Positions 33,072 to 42,539 of a stretch of DNA of 64,000 nt are shown here, in pieces; the stretch's first letter is position 1; every line of letters begins with the position of its first letter. The notes beneath the pieces were generated by a model, which worked only from the letters and a program-made list of their open reading frames with translations, was not told the DNA's origin and searched no databases. The translations under genes were made by a program, and so were the position numbers. This DNA is from Chthonomonas calidirosea (GTDB taxonomy: Bacteria; Armatimonadota; Fimbriimonadia; Fimbriimonadales; Fimbriimonadaceae), in the NCBI GenBank assembly GCA_945882415.1, contig CAMCWC010000002.1:124001-188000 (forward strand), written 5' to 3'.

Positions 33072-34475
33072 ATGGCAACGCGGAAAGCCTCTAAGCAAAT
33101 TGCGTTGGCATTATCTGGCCTCCTCGCCGTGCTAGCCGGCATCTCCGCATGGGTCTTCATCGACCATGCCCGTACCTTTAAAAGTAAAGAATTGGCGAAA
33201 GGTGCCCAAGTCGGACTACCTCGCACCTACCAAGAGCTCCGCCGAGAAGTGATTGCTGAAAAGGATGCTAGGCCGTTACTCGTTCAATTCGACACGGAGT
33301 ACCAGAAAGCAAGAAACACGCTCCTGGGGCAAGAACTGGCAGAGGCCAGACGAAACTTGCCAACGACACATCAACGCTACTCTGAGCTGCTTCCCAAATT
33401 TGTTGCATCGAATATAAGGCTTACACAGCTATCGGGTCGCATCCGAACCAAGACCGAGCTCGTGACGTACACGCTGCCCCAACTCGGCTCTGATCCACGG
33501 ATTTTCAATTTCCGGCCCGCCTGGAACCTGATTCGCTTCTCAGTGCAACGTGCGACGATGCTGCGTAATCAGGGGCAACCGGATACCGCCATGCGGGTTC
33601 TATGTGAATCAGCACCGATTGCCCGACTCGTCAAACAGGACCCCACCTATCTCGGAAACACGATGTCAATTGGCATCGAGCGAGCGATCCTGCAAGCCGC
33701 GATGACAATCCTTGAGGAGCACGGGTCATCACGGTCGGTGCGCGACCAGGCACTACAACTGCTAAGGGAATTTCACGAGCCGGTCGATTTTCGCGCTTCG
33801 ATTCGGTACGAGTACGCCACTCTCTTGGCTTTCGAGAGCATGCTGAAAACGAATCCAAACCAGGCAATCAATCAGTTTTTCCGGATGCGAGAAGACTCCA
33901 AAAATCCACAACTGGTTTACGTGAAGCTCTTACTTTCAACTCCCGGGATACAAGACGACATCTTGGCTTTTCCTTTGAGCCAACTTCGGCAAGCGTTTGT
34001 AACTTTGCCAACTGACCCAAACCAGGCAAAGCAACGCATTCAGCTCATAAAGAAACTTGAGGTCGGTCAGCTGAATCTTCTTTCGAGATACACCGTCCTC
34101 AATGACCTATTGAGCCCCGTCCGAAGCGGACCGTATGAGGAAGCGGCCGCCCAAATTGCAGGACGCCGCGCATTTGAAGCGATTGTCGCCGCTTTGGCGC
34201 ATAAAGAAAAATTCGGCTCGTACCCAAGGCAGCTCCCCATCACCGGTGAAACGGCCCTGGACCCATTTTCGGAGAAGCCATTAAAGTACATTGCGACCCC
34301 AACATCCGTAAAAATTTACAGCGTCGGCAAGGACCTAGCCGACAACGGCGGCAACTTCACCGCGACTGATCGAAACAGAAGAGACATCGGATTTGGTCTC
34401 CCGATCCAGCGCTGGACCCCTCGGCGCACAAACGAACAATCCGCCTTTTCGCAGCAAAATCAAGCTATCAAGTAG
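33072..34475 (+). CDS. paralogous envelope family protein B
   Basis: A 467-aa protein, 8 nt after the first paralogue and probably cotranscribed. A single hydrophobic helix near the start (ALALSGLLAVLAGISAWVFI) and a long soluble part. It is the most divergent of the three: GLPRTYQELRREV replaces SWEDLRRPYN, but the ending ALDPFSEKPLKYIATP...IYSVGKDLADNGGN is conserved. Helical Gln/Arg-rich segments lie in the middle. Function unknown. Confidence 0.7.
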   Translation: MATRKASKQIALALSGLLAVLAGISAWVFIDHARTFKSKELAKGAQVGLPRTYQELRREVIAEKDARPLLVQFDTEYQKARNTLLGQELAEARRNLPTTHQRYSELLPKFVASNIRLTQLSGRIRTKTELVTYTLPQLGSDPRIFNFRPAWNLIRFSVQRATMLRNQGQPDTAMRVLCESAPIARLVKQDPTYLGNTMSIGIERAILQAAMTILEEHGSSRSVRDQALQLLREFHEPVDFRASIRYEYATLLAFESMLKTNPNQAINQFFRMREDSKNPQLVYVKLLLSTPGIQDDILAFPLSQLRQAFVTLPTDPNQAKQRIQLIKKLEVGQLNLLSRYTVLNDLLSPVRSGPYEEAAAQIAGRRAFEAIVAALAHKEKFGSYPRQLPITGETALDPFSEKPLKYIATPTSVKIYSVGKDLADNGGNFTATDRNRRDIGFGLPIQRWTPRRTNEQSAFSQQNQAIK

Positions 34476-34534
34476 TGCCGAGCCGCAGAAAAAGGATCAG
34501 CTATTTTTCCGGCTCCGAATTTCAATCAATGCCT

Positions 34535-34540
34535 TATAAT
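34535..34540 (+). promoter_or_regulatory. -10 box TATAAT, 6 nt before ATG
   Basis: A perfect TATAAT, then TTTCTC and the ATG at 34547. The ATG is the signal peptide start, so the TSS would fall at the start codon. No -35 box is evident. Confidence 0.5.
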
Positions 34541-34546
34541 TTTCTC

Positions 34547-35899
34547 ATGGATCAGTTCAAGAAGCGCCCGAGAACACCGAGTCACCTCATTCTTTCCGGC
34601 CTTCTTGTCACATTTGTCCTTGCGACCGGCTGTGTTTCGGGATCAAAGTCATCCACCCGCAACGAGGAGTTCAAGCTCGCAACGGCGGCCGGGTTCCCGA
34701 AATCGTGGGAAGACCTACGCCAACCCTACAACAGAAAACAGGACATGCGTGAACCGTTGGCCGAGTTTGGGAGTGTGTGGAAACCGGAATGGGCGAATGC
34801 AGGGCGCACGTCTCCTACGTCAGGGGCAGGCTATGGTGACCAGACTCCTGTCCGTATCGGTGAGCCCGGCTATAACCTAAGACCACTGACCGAAAAAATC
34901 CTCCAAAGCACGGAACTCACTGTCTTTGAAAAGCCGGAACAAGGCTTCGATGGAACTACCGACTTCGTTTGGCAGACCTGCGCACCATCGGATTACCTCG
35001 CAGCCAGAGCGCGGGTTCTATGCGATCGAGGCCGACCTGTTGAGGCGCTCGAAGTACTCACTGCCGCAACCAAACTCGTTCGAGTACTTCGTCCAGAGGT
35101 GAGCTTAATGGACTCCGAACTGGTAGCGAAGGTGAATGAACGACTCCTGATTGGAGCGGCAATTCAAGTTCTCAACCAACATGGGTCCAATCCGAAGGTA
35201 CAAACTTTATCACTGAAGTTTTTGGAAGCGCTCGGACGGCCACCGGACGTTAGACGCACCATGCAGGCCAAGTTTGCCAGTGTCCTGTTAGACGAGAACC
35301 GTCTCAATACGAAAGGCGAAGCCGAAATCGACGTGTTCTTGCGAGTCGAAGAGACCCTTGACGAAAGTTTCGAAGGGAAGCTAGATCCAATTGTTGAGCA
35401 ACTTCGAACAGAGTTGAAAGACCCGGCCAAACGGGATTCCATGTTCGAGCGATACTTCCGCGCTGCGCGACTCCTCTACCAGGATCTCCCAGAGGACCCG
35501 AACGACGGCTATGGGCGACTACAAGCAGCCAAAAAGCATGATGCCCTAAACGCAAAACGAACTGAGCCGCTGGACTACCATGTGTCTTTCGAGATACGTG
35601 AAACCTACGCGAACGTTGATGGCGATCTCCGCGATCTGGTTAATCGACGTAGTTTGAAGGCACTTGTGCTTGCGCTACAGGCTCACACTAAGACTGGAAG
35701 TTTTCCTCAGGAGTTGCCGTTGTCAGGACTGGAGGCCATTGACCCGTTCTCTGGAAAGAAGTTGATCTACAAGCAAATCGATGACCGTCTCGTGGTCTAC
35801 AGCATCGGTCCCGACAACGAGGATAATGGCGGGGCCGATGTCGGCTCCATCAGTAACAACCCAACGGACGTCGGACTTCGCGTAGTCGCTCCTCGCTAA
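34547..35899 (+). CDS. paralogous envelope family protein C, predicted lipoprotein
   Basis: A 450-aa protein. ATG at 34547 is chosen because it starts a lipoprotein signal (MDQFKKRPRTPSHLILSGLLVTFVLATGC, lipobox LATGC) and follows TATAAT by 6 nt; the longer frame from 34475 would add only basic residues. It matches the first paralogue over GFPKSWEDLRQPYNRKQDMREPL and DPFSGKKLIYKQIDDRLVVYSIGPDNEDNGG. So the family has two membrane-anchored and one lipidated member, all presumably outside the cytoplasmic membrane. Confidence 0.75.
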   Translation: MDQFKKRPRTPSHLILSGLLVTFVLATGCVSGSKSSTRNEEFKLATAAGFPKSWEDLRQPYNRKQDMREPLAEFGSVWKPEWANAGRTSPTSGAGYGDQTPVRIGEPGYNLRPLTEKILQSTELTVFEKPEQGFDGTTDFVWQTCAPSDYLAARARVLCDRGRPVEALEVLTAATKLVRVLRPEVSLMDSELVAKVNERLLIGAAIQVLNQHGSNPKVQTLSLKFLEALGRPPDVRRTMQAKFASVLLDENRLNTKGEAEIDVFLRVEETLDESFEGKLDPIVEQLRTELKDPAKRDSMFERYFRAARLLYQDLPEDPNDGYGRLQAAKKHDALNAKRTEPLDYHVSFEIRETYANVDGDLRDLVNRRSLKALVLALQAHTKTGSFPQELPLSGLEAIDPFSGKKLIYKQIDDRLVVYSIGPDNEDNGGADVGSISNNPTDVGLRVVAPR

Positions 35900-35932
35900 G
35901 CTAGGCCCGGGCTTCTCGAATCAAAACTCGTA

Positions 35933-37462
35933 CTAGCGCAGAACCTCAACCGACACCACGCTCTCCGGGGCGGCGGTGAAGTTGACCGTTGTGCCGACTT
36001 TCACCGGTACGGCTCTCGCGATCTCAAAGGTCGGTGCGCCAAACGCGAATCCCCTCGCTCGTCGTCCCTTGAAGCCTTTGGTTGCAACCGCAAAACTCAT
36101 CGGCTCCTTTGTTTTGTTGATCGCGACGAGGGTGAGTCGTCGTGAGTTTCGCTTGTCCACTGCTGCATACACTGAGTTCAATTCGGGCCGCTGACCGGTG
36201 ACCGCGAGGGCGGTGTCGCCGAACTTTGCGCCTTTGCCATCAAAGTTGATGTAGGCCCGAAAGCCGCCAAGCTGCGCGGTATCCGTGGCGCTCATTCCCC
36301 AGTTGCATGCGGCGAATACCCCGTATCGGCCAAAGAGCCCGAGCACGTCGGCCTGCGCGACGAGTCCACTGGCAACCTTTCCGCCACCGTAGTTGTACTC
36401 AGAGATGCCGAGCTTAGTACCCGGATAGTTCTTCGAAATCTGCGCCTGAACGCGAGGAAGCAGCACGATCGGCTTCTTACCCAGCACGTCGGCAATCCAA
36501 CTTGTTTCCACGTAAGACGCGTCCCAAAGCGAACGGGGGGCTTGAATTCTTGCCGCCGGGGTTCCTGGCTTGTCCTCTCCCCAAGCAATGCGAACATCGT
36601 CCCCGCGAGCTTCTGGGTACCAGTGTATGTCGACGACATCAAGGAGTCGCTTGCCGGCTTTCAGCTCGGCGCGCCGCATTTCCTGCAGGTACACGTCTAG
36701 AAAGTCGCGGCCGTTGCCGTCCGGGGCACCTTGGAACGTGCGGAAACCCTGCCAGCCATAGTTCGCAGGTCCAAAGACAAGTGCTCTTGGGGCGACCGCC
36801 TTGATGGCGCTTGCGTACTCCTGATTGATCGAAATGATTTGAGCGTAGGTCGGGTTCTTTTGCCAAACCCGCTGGTGGGTGCTTCCCCAAAGGTCCGGCT
36901 CGTTATCGACGCTGTACCAAGCGGCCGTATTCCGCGCCCGCGTTTTCTCGACCCAAGCGACAAACTCATCCTGAAAGACCAGCTTATCGTCCAAATCAGG
37001 TGGGTATTGGAACTTGCCCGGCTTACGGGCGAACGACTTGTGGAAGCGCACGTTCAAGTAGTCGGGCGTTTTGGCGACATCACCATCGGCGTTCTTATCC
37101 GCGGAAACATGGCCCATGGCGGGCACGGTGAGAAGCAGAGTGGCACCGTTTGCTTGCGCAGGTCGAACGAAGTTACTGACCGTCCAGCCGGGCTCGTTGC
37201 TGGTGCCCATGTAGCCGTCGTTCTGGTGTTGGTAATCGTTGCCGGCGTTGCTGGCGTTTGTTTCCCAGTTGTACGCCGACATCCGGTTTCCGCCCTGTCG
37301 CGCCAAGGTGAAACCGCGGCCCATCTTTGACCAGTCCGGGAAGTTCAGCCCGTAAATGTACGGCGAGATCGGCTTCTTCACCGTCGCATCAACGGTGATC
37401 GTCGCCGTAGTCTGGACGGCGGGCAAGACAACAAGGGCCGAAACTAGATTCAACATCGACAT
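35933..37462 (-). CDS. GH44 endoglucanase/xyloglucanase-like enzyme
   Basis: A 509-aa exported enzyme (short signal peptide MSMLNLVSALVVLPAVQTTA). The GH44 fold is clear: ISPYIYGLNFPDW...RQGGNRMSAYNWETNASNAGNDYQ, the acid/base Glu in YSVDNEPDLWG, and the nucleophile Glu in LGISEYNYGGG, followed by CNWGMSATDT. GH44 enzymes cleave beta-1,4-glucans (cellulose, xyloglucan). The C-terminal ~110 residues form the beta-sandwich domain typical of the family. TATGGT lies 10 nt upstream of the ATG. Divergent to the beta-helix gene. Confidence 0.92.
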   Translation of the reverse strand: MSMLNLVSALVVLPAVQTTATITVDATVKKPISPYIYGLNFPDWSKMGRGFTLARQGGNRMSAYNWETNASNAGNDYQHQNDGYMGTSNEPGWTVSNFVRPAQANGATLLLTVPAMGHVSADKNADGDVAKTPDYLNVRFHKSFARKPGKFQYPPDLDDKLVFQDEFVAWVEKTRARNTAAWYSVDNEPDLWGSTHQRVWQKNPTYAQIISINQEYASAIKAVAPRALVFGPANYGWQGFRTFQGAPDGNGRDFLDVYLQEMRRAELKAGKRLLDVVDIHWYPEARGDDVRIAWGEDKPGTPAARIQAPRSLWDASYVETSWIADVLGKKPIVLLPRVQAQISKNYPGTKLGISEYNYGGGKVASGLVAQADVLGLFGRYGVFAACNWGMSATDTAQLGGFRAYINFDGKGAKFGDTALAVTGQRPELNSVYAAVDKRNSRRLTLVAINKTKEPMSFAVATKGFKGRRARGFAFGAPTFEIARAVPVKVGTTVNFTAAPESVVSVEVLR

Positions 37463-37494
37463 CTATTTCGTCACCATACCCCCGGCTTCAGTCG

Positions 37495-37500
37495 CATACT
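37495..37500 (+). promoter_or_regulatory. -10-like box CATACT, 6 nt before ATG
   Basis: CATACT, then AATGAT and the ATG at 37507. The identical box and spacing occur before the HIT gene at 56931, supporting the reading. Confidence 0.35.
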
Positions 37501-37506
37501 AATGAT

Positions 37507-39900
37507 ATGTTCCTGCTCGCTGCCGTCTCCGCGATGCAAACGGGTTTCCCAACCCAGATCGATTCGAAAACGAAGATTCCCCGTGGTGAGTTCATCGTTT
37601 CGAGTTCCGCCGACGAGCGCGGAACCTCTGCGGCCGTCGTGATCTCCGGGGACAACATGACGGTTGACCTGAAGGGAGTCGTGCTTCGCGGAGGGCTATC
37701 GACCACCGAGCCAGACGAGCGCACCGGAATCGGAATCGAAATCCGCGGCAAAAACATCACGCTCAAGAACGCTCGAGTTCATGGCTACAAGGTAGCCGTC
37801 TTTGCCCGAAATGCTCCAGGGCTGAAAATCCTAGACTCCGACTTCTCCTACAACTGGAAGCAACGCCTGAAATCCACGCCCGAGAAGGAAGACCTAAGCG
37901 ATTGGCTGAGCTATCACAACAACGAAGCGGGCGAATGGCTGCGGTACGGCGGCGCGATCTACCTTGAGAACTGCGACAAATTTGAAGTGCGCGGCAACCG
38001 CGCGGTTGGCGGTCAAAACGGCCTTATGCTCACCGGCTGCGACGACGGCCTCGTTTGGAACAACAACTTTTCGTACCTGAGCTCGCTTGGCATCGGCATG
38101 TATCGCTCCAGCGACAACCGGATCATGCACAACCGACTGGACTACTGCCTCCGAGGTTTCAGCTACGGCGTCTACAACCGAGGCCAGGACAGCGCGGGCA
38201 TCCTCATTTATGAACAGTCGAACGACAACGTTTTTGCGTACAACTCGGTGACCCACGGAGGTGATGGGTTCTTCCTTTGGGCCGGGCAGGAGACCATGGA
38301 CTCTGGAAAGGGCGGTTGCAACAACAACCTGCTGTACGGCAACGACTTCAGCCATGCCCCGACAAACGGCATCGAAGCCACGTTCAGTAAGAACACCTTC
38401 GCCAACAACTTAATCTTGGAGTGTTGGCACGGCCTTTGGGGTGGATACAGTTACAGCTCATCGGTCATCGGCAACCTGTTTGGTTACAACGCCGAAGGCA
38501 TCGCGATTGAACACGGCCAGCAGAACGTGATCCAGGACAACGCGTTCTTCCGCGACGGCACGTCGATCCGGCTTTGGATGAACGAAAAGCAAGACCCAAC
38601 CTGGGGCTACGCGAAGGTCCGCGATACCGTGAGCAAGGGCTATCGCATCCTTGACAACACGTTTTCGCAAGTGACTCAGGGCATCACGAACTCACCCGAT
38701 GGGCTGGTGGATTACGGCGCCGTCTTACAACTCACCGCAACCTCGGACGTGGAAGTTGGGAAGAACCGCTTCGAACCCAGCGGAACCTTGCTCGACCTGC
38801 GCGGCCCATTTAAGAACTTCACCTTTGCCGGAACTGGACCGGTCCAGGCAGTCAATCTTCCCGCTTTCGGCACTGGCTTCGCAAAGGAGTACCAGGGGCA
38901 CTATTTCGTCGCCGGAAACCACGAAGGGCTACTCGCACCGGCGTCCCCACTCTTGGGCGCGAAGCTCCCCGATGACCCAGCAGACCCGTACGCCGACCGG
39001 TTCCTGACCAACTGGCACCCCCTCAAGAACAAGGTCGGCGACTACCTGAGCCTCGGCAAGCGACTAGAAGGGATGAATATCCTTCAGGTGCAGGCCGAAA
39101 CGCTAAACCTTGCCCCACGTCCGCTCCCGAACGGAATCGATCCGTTCCTCAAACCAGGCACGCCGCGTGGCTGGCGAACCATGATCGTTGACGAATGGGG
39201 ACCTTATGATTTTAAGCGCCCCATTCTTCGTGTCAAGCCGATGTCCGACACCTCGACCGGCCTTGTGCTGCAGTTGCTTGGTCCAAAAGGGACTTGGAAG
39301 ATCAAGAGCAGCAAAGGCGTAACCGCCGTGCTCAACTCCAAGGTCAGCCCCGCCGAGATCACGCTGCAACGCGATGCAAAGGTGCCAGACCGGAATCTCA
39401 CCGTCACGTACAACGGCGCGGAAACCGTGGACTATCGTGGAGTTCAGACGCCAAAGAACACCGACGTCGACGTGACGTGGCGCGAGTTTCGTGCCGAGGC
39501 CGAGTGGGACGTAAACTTTTACCTCTGGGATCCGGCCACCCAAGATCCGCGCAAGGACGACCAAGCCTTCCGCCGCAACCCCGTCCTGACCAGCGAGAAG
39601 TTCAAAGAACTCGACTTCGCGGGCTACGGCAGGTTTGCGAAGGGTGTCCCAGCAACGCACTTTGCCACCACCGCCGAGACGGAGATCGAGCTTCCATCTG
39701 GCCGCTACGAGTTCTCCGTCGTCGCCGATGACGGCATTCGCTTGTATGTTGATGGCGAACTAGTCATCAAAGACGGTTGGAAGTACCAAGGACCGACGGA
39801 GTACAAAACCGTGTTCTCGGGCGGGAAGCGGAAGCTCAGGATCGAACACTTTCAGATCGACGGATATGCGTCGTTAAAGACAAAAATTCGAAGACTGTGA
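37507..39900 (+). CDS. secreted parallel beta-helix protein with C-terminal PA14 domain
   Basis: A 797-aa protein. A very short hydrophobic N-terminus (MFLLAAVSAMQTGFP) may be a minimal signal peptide. From about residue 60 right-handed beta-helix turns of PbH1 type run to about 430 (LKNARVHGYKVAVFARNAPGLKILDSDFS, VRGNRAVGGQNGLMLTGCDDGLVWNNNFS, FAYNSVTHGGDGFFLW), as in carbohydrate-binding/NosD-like and polysaccharide lyase proteins. The last ~110 residues form a PA14-like domain (VVADDGIRLYVDGELVIKDGW...KTVFSGGKRKLRIEHFQIDG), a carbohydrate-binding module. Likely acts on or binds a polysaccharide. Confidence 0.85.
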   Translation: MFLLAAVSAMQTGFPTQIDSKTKIPRGEFIVSSSADERGTSAAVVISGDNMTVDLKGVVLRGGLSTTEPDERTGIGIEIRGKNITLKNARVHGYKVAVFARNAPGLKILDSDFSYNWKQRLKSTPEKEDLSDWLSYHNNEAGEWLRYGGAIYLENCDKFEVRGNRAVGGQNGLMLTGCDDGLVWNNNFSYLSSLGIGMYRSSDNRIMHNRLDYCLRGFSYGVYNRGQDSAGILIYEQSNDNVFAYNSVTHGGDGFFLWAGQETMDSGKGGCNNNLLYGNDFSHAPTNGIEATFSKNTFANNLILECWHGLWGGYSYSSSVIGNLFGYNAEGIAIEHGQQNVIQDNAFFRDGTSIRLWMNEKQDPTWGYAKVRDTVSKGYRILDNTFSQVTQGITNSPDGLVDYGAVLQLTATSDVEVGKNRFEPSGTLLDLRGPFKNFTFAGTGPVQAVNLPAFGTGFAKEYQGHYFVAGNHEGLLAPASPLLGAKLPDDPADPYADRFLTNWHPLKNKVGDYLSLGKRLEGMNILQVQAETLNLAPRPLPNGIDPFLKPGTPRGWRTMIVDEWGPYDFKRPILRVKPMSDTSTGLVLQLLGPKGTWKIKSSKGVTAVLNSKVSPAEITLQRDAKVPDRNLTVTYNGAETVDYRGVQTPKNTDVDVTWREFRAEAEWDVNFYLWDPATQDPRKDDQAFRRNPVLTSEKFKELDFAGYGRFAKGVPATHFATTAETEIELPSGRYEFSVVADDGIRLYVDGELVIKDGWKYQGPTEYKTVFSGGKRKLRIEHFQIDGYASLKTKIRRL

Positions 39901-39942
39901 GCCGGAAAGACAAAACTGTGCGGGGAATTGTCAACTCCTTTG

Positions 39943-39948
39943 TATAAT
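39943..39948 (+). promoter_or_regulatory. -10 box TATAAT upstream of the ATP-grasp operon
   Basis: TATAAT lies 47 nt before the ATG at 39996, so this transcript would have an ordinary leader, unlike several other genes here. A -35 box is not evident at 17-18 nt. Confidence 0.45.
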
Positions 39949-39995
39949 GCGGCATCTCCAAGGCGCGCAACGAGGCTCGCCCGCGATTCTTCCTA

Positions 39996-41507
39996 ATGCA
40001 AAACGAGTCTCCTTCGCTGTTTGACGCCTACGATCGAGGCGGGTTTTACGATGAGATGCTGACCGAAAATGGTCCGCGCGCTCATTACCAAAAGCTGTTT
40101 CAGAACCTTTCGGCGATGTCCCCGCACGACTTCCGGGCGCGGACCGAGTTGGCGGATTTGACGTTGATGAATCAAGGAATTACCTTCACGGTGTACGGAG
40201 ACGAGGAAGGTACGGAGAAACCCTTCCCGGTTGACTTGGTGCCCCGCATTATCCCGGCAAACGAATGGGCACACCTCGAGCGAGGTCTCGGCCAGCGCGT
40301 TCGCGCATTGAACCTGTTTCTCCACGACGTTTATCACGAAGCCAAAATCCTTTCGGACGGCCCCATCCCTCGCGACCTTGTCGTCAATGCGCCGAACTTC
40401 CGGCGAAACTTCATCGGCGCAAACGTGCCGGGCGATATCTATATCCACATTTGTGGCTCGGACTTGATCCGTGATGGGGATGGAACCTACCGCGTCCTGG
40501 AAGACAACTGCCGAACCCCGAGTGGTGTGAGCTACATGCTGGAAAACCGGCTGATCCTCACCCGAGTATTTCCGGGTCTGTTCCGGGAAAACAGCGTTCG
40601 CCCGATCGATGACTACCCGAGCGTGCTGCTCAACAACCTCCGATCGTTTGCCCCGCCAGGACGCGAAGAGCCGAACGTTGTACTGCTTACACCGGGTGTC
40701 TATAACTCGGCTTACTTCGAGCACGCTTTCCTTGCCCAACAAATGGGCATCGAATTGGTCGAAGGGCGCGACCTGTTTGTGGACGACAATATGGTCTTCG
40801 TCAAGACCACCCGCGGACCGCAGCGGGTCGATGTCATTTACCGCCGCATCGACGACGATTTCTTAGATCCGCTTGTCTTCCGCCCCGAGAGCGCGCTTGG
40901 CGTTCCCGGCATCGTGAATGCCTATCGCAGCGGCAACGTCGTTTTGGCCAACGGAATTGGAACCGGCGTTGCCGATGACAAGGCGATCTACCCGTTCGTG
41001 CCCGACATGATTCGCTACTACCTTGGCGAAGAGCCGATCTTGGAGCAAGTTCCAACCTATCTCGGCTGGCGCGAAAGCGATTTGCAGTACATGAAAGACC
41101 ACGCCAAGGATCTCGTTTTCAAGGCCACCAACGAGAGTGGCGGTTACGGCATGCTCATTGGTCCCCAAGCCAGCCCAACCGAAATTTCGGACTACCTGAA
41201 TCAAGTCATGGCCGACCCGCGCAACTACATCGCCCAACCACTGATTGCCCTTTCCCGAAGCCCGTGCTTTGTGGAGGATAAGTTTGAAGGGCGGCACGTC
41301 GACCTTCGGCCATTTATTCTCTGCGGTAAAGATTCCGTCACGATCATGCCTGGAGGGCTCACGCGAGTGGCGCTTCGAAAAGGATCGTACGTCGTCAACT
41401 CAAGCCAGGGCGGCGGCAGCAAAGACACATGGGTCTTGGGAGAATCGCGAAACGCAATGCAGCAAAGCATGGGCTCAATGGTCCAGCGCATGGAGGGAGG
41501 ATGCTAA
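39996..41507 (+). CDS. circularly permuted ATP-grasp protein (DUF404/DUF407 type)
   Basis: A 503-aa cytoplasmic protein. Start MQNESPSLFDAYDRGGFYDEML, then TYRVLEDNCRTPSGVSYMLENR (permuted ATP-grasp motif), KATNESGGYGMLIGP and FVEDKFEGRHVDLRPFI are typical of the CP-ATP-grasp type 2 family that precedes alpha-E proteins. It is thought to ligate an amino acid or peptide with ATP. Its stop lies 4 nt beyond the start of the next gene (7-nt overlap), so translation is coupled. Confidence 0.92.
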   Translation: MQNESPSLFDAYDRGGFYDEMLTENGPRAHYQKLFQNLSAMSPHDFRARTELADLTLMNQGITFTVYGDEEGTEKPFPVDLVPRIIPANEWAHLERGLGQRVRALNLFLHDVYHEAKILSDGPIPRDLVVNAPNFRRNFIGANVPGDIYIHICGSDLIRDGDGTYRVLEDNCRTPSGVSYMLENRLILTRVFPGLFRENSVRPIDDYPSVLLNNLRSFAPPGREEPNVVLLTPGVYNSAYFEHAFLAQQMGIELVEGRDLFVDDNMVFVKTTRGPQRVDVIYRRIDDDFLDPLVFRPESALGVPGIVNAYRSGNVVLANGIGTGVADDKAIYPFVPDMIRYYLGEEPILEQVPTYLGWRESDLQYMKDHAKDLVFKATNESGGYGMLIGPQASPTEISDYLNQVMADPRNYIAQPLIALSRSPCFVEDKFEGRHVDLRPFILCGKDSVTIMPGGLTRVALRKGSYVVNSSQGGGSKDTWVLGESRNAMQQSMGSMVQRMEGGC

Positions 41508-42499
41508 GCCGACACGCCGACTGCGCTTTTTGGATTGGTCGCTATATCGAGCGTGCGGAGGCAACCGCGCGAATGATCGACGTGCACTATCACTTCGGCC
41601 TAGAAAGTCCACTCGTGGGCCGAGCGCTCACGTGGGAGGCGATCCTTGCCATCTCGGGCCAGAAGAAGAAATTCAACTTGCGCTACCAAGAGATCAACGA
41701 GCGCAATATCCTGCATTTCTTCGCGTTCGACCAAAACAATTCGAACTCGATTCTGAACTGCGTCCGTTTGGCCCGCGAGAACGGGCGAGCAATCCGAGAC
41801 CAGATTTCCAGCGAAATGTGGGAATCGCTCAATCGCTACTATCTCGACTATCGGCGTTGGAACGTGGATCGGGTCATCTCCGAGTCGCCGTTTGCGTTCT
41901 TCCAAAGCGTCAAGAACGGCTCTCACCTTTTCCAAGGCATCACCAACCGAACGCTCATGATGGGCGAGACCCGCGACTTTCACGACGCTGGACGATTCTT
42001 AGAGCGAGCCGACCAAACGGCCCGAATTCTGGACGTGAAGTACCACGACTTGCTTCCACGATTTACTTCTGATGTCTCTATTCCGGCACCCACCGATCCG
42101 GCGGTTGTAGATCCGTTCTCGGTTGGCGGCACGGTCGATACCCACGGCTGGACGGCCGTTCTCAAGTCCGTTGGCGCTTTCGAAGCCTTCCGCAAGACTT
42201 ATCGGCAAGGGGTCACCCCCGCGCGGGTCGCTGAGTTTCTGATCCTCAATCCGCAGTTCCCGGCCTCGGTTCGGCACAGCATCGGTCGCGTCGAAGGCTG
42301 CGTTCGGCGAGTAAGTGGAAATCGCGACCTCAGCCCGAGTAACCCAGCCGAGCGCGCCGTCGGGCGCCTTTACAACGACCTCAATTATCTGCGCGCGGAT
42401 GAGATCATCGCTTCTGGACTTCACGAGTTTTTGGAGACGGTCGAGAAAAGGTGTGCGGAAATCGGCTTTGCAATCGGCGCAACCTATCTAAAATATTAG
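41501..42499 (+). CDS. alpha-E domain protein (DUF403)
   Basis: A 332-aa all-helical protein; ATG 41501 follows GGAGGG and starts MLSRHADCAFWIGRYIERAEATARMIDVHYHFGLE, the classic alpha-E N-terminus. The region RDFHDAGRFLERADQTARILDVKYH repeats this pattern. Alpha-E proteins always pair with the permuted ATP-grasp protein; the product of the pair is unknown. Confidence 0.9.
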   Translation: MLSRHADCAFWIGRYIERAEATARMIDVHYHFGLESPLVGRALTWEAILAISGQKKKFNLRYQEINERNILHFFAFDQNNSNSILNCVRLARENGRAIRDQISSEMWESLNRYYLDYRRWNVDRVISESPFAFFQSVKNGSHLFQGITNRTLMMGETRDFHDAGRFLERADQTARILDVKYHDLLPRFTSDVSIPAPTDPAVVDPFSVGGTVDTHGWTAVLKSVGAFEAFRKTYRQGVTPARVAEFLILNPQFPASVRHSIGRVEGCVRRVSGNRDLSPSNPAERAVGRLYNDLNYLRADEIIASGLHEFLETVEKRCAEIGFAIGATYLKY

Positions 42500-42539
42500 T
42501 CCTTTTGGGACCAACGCTCGTCCGTATTTCACCTTTACC

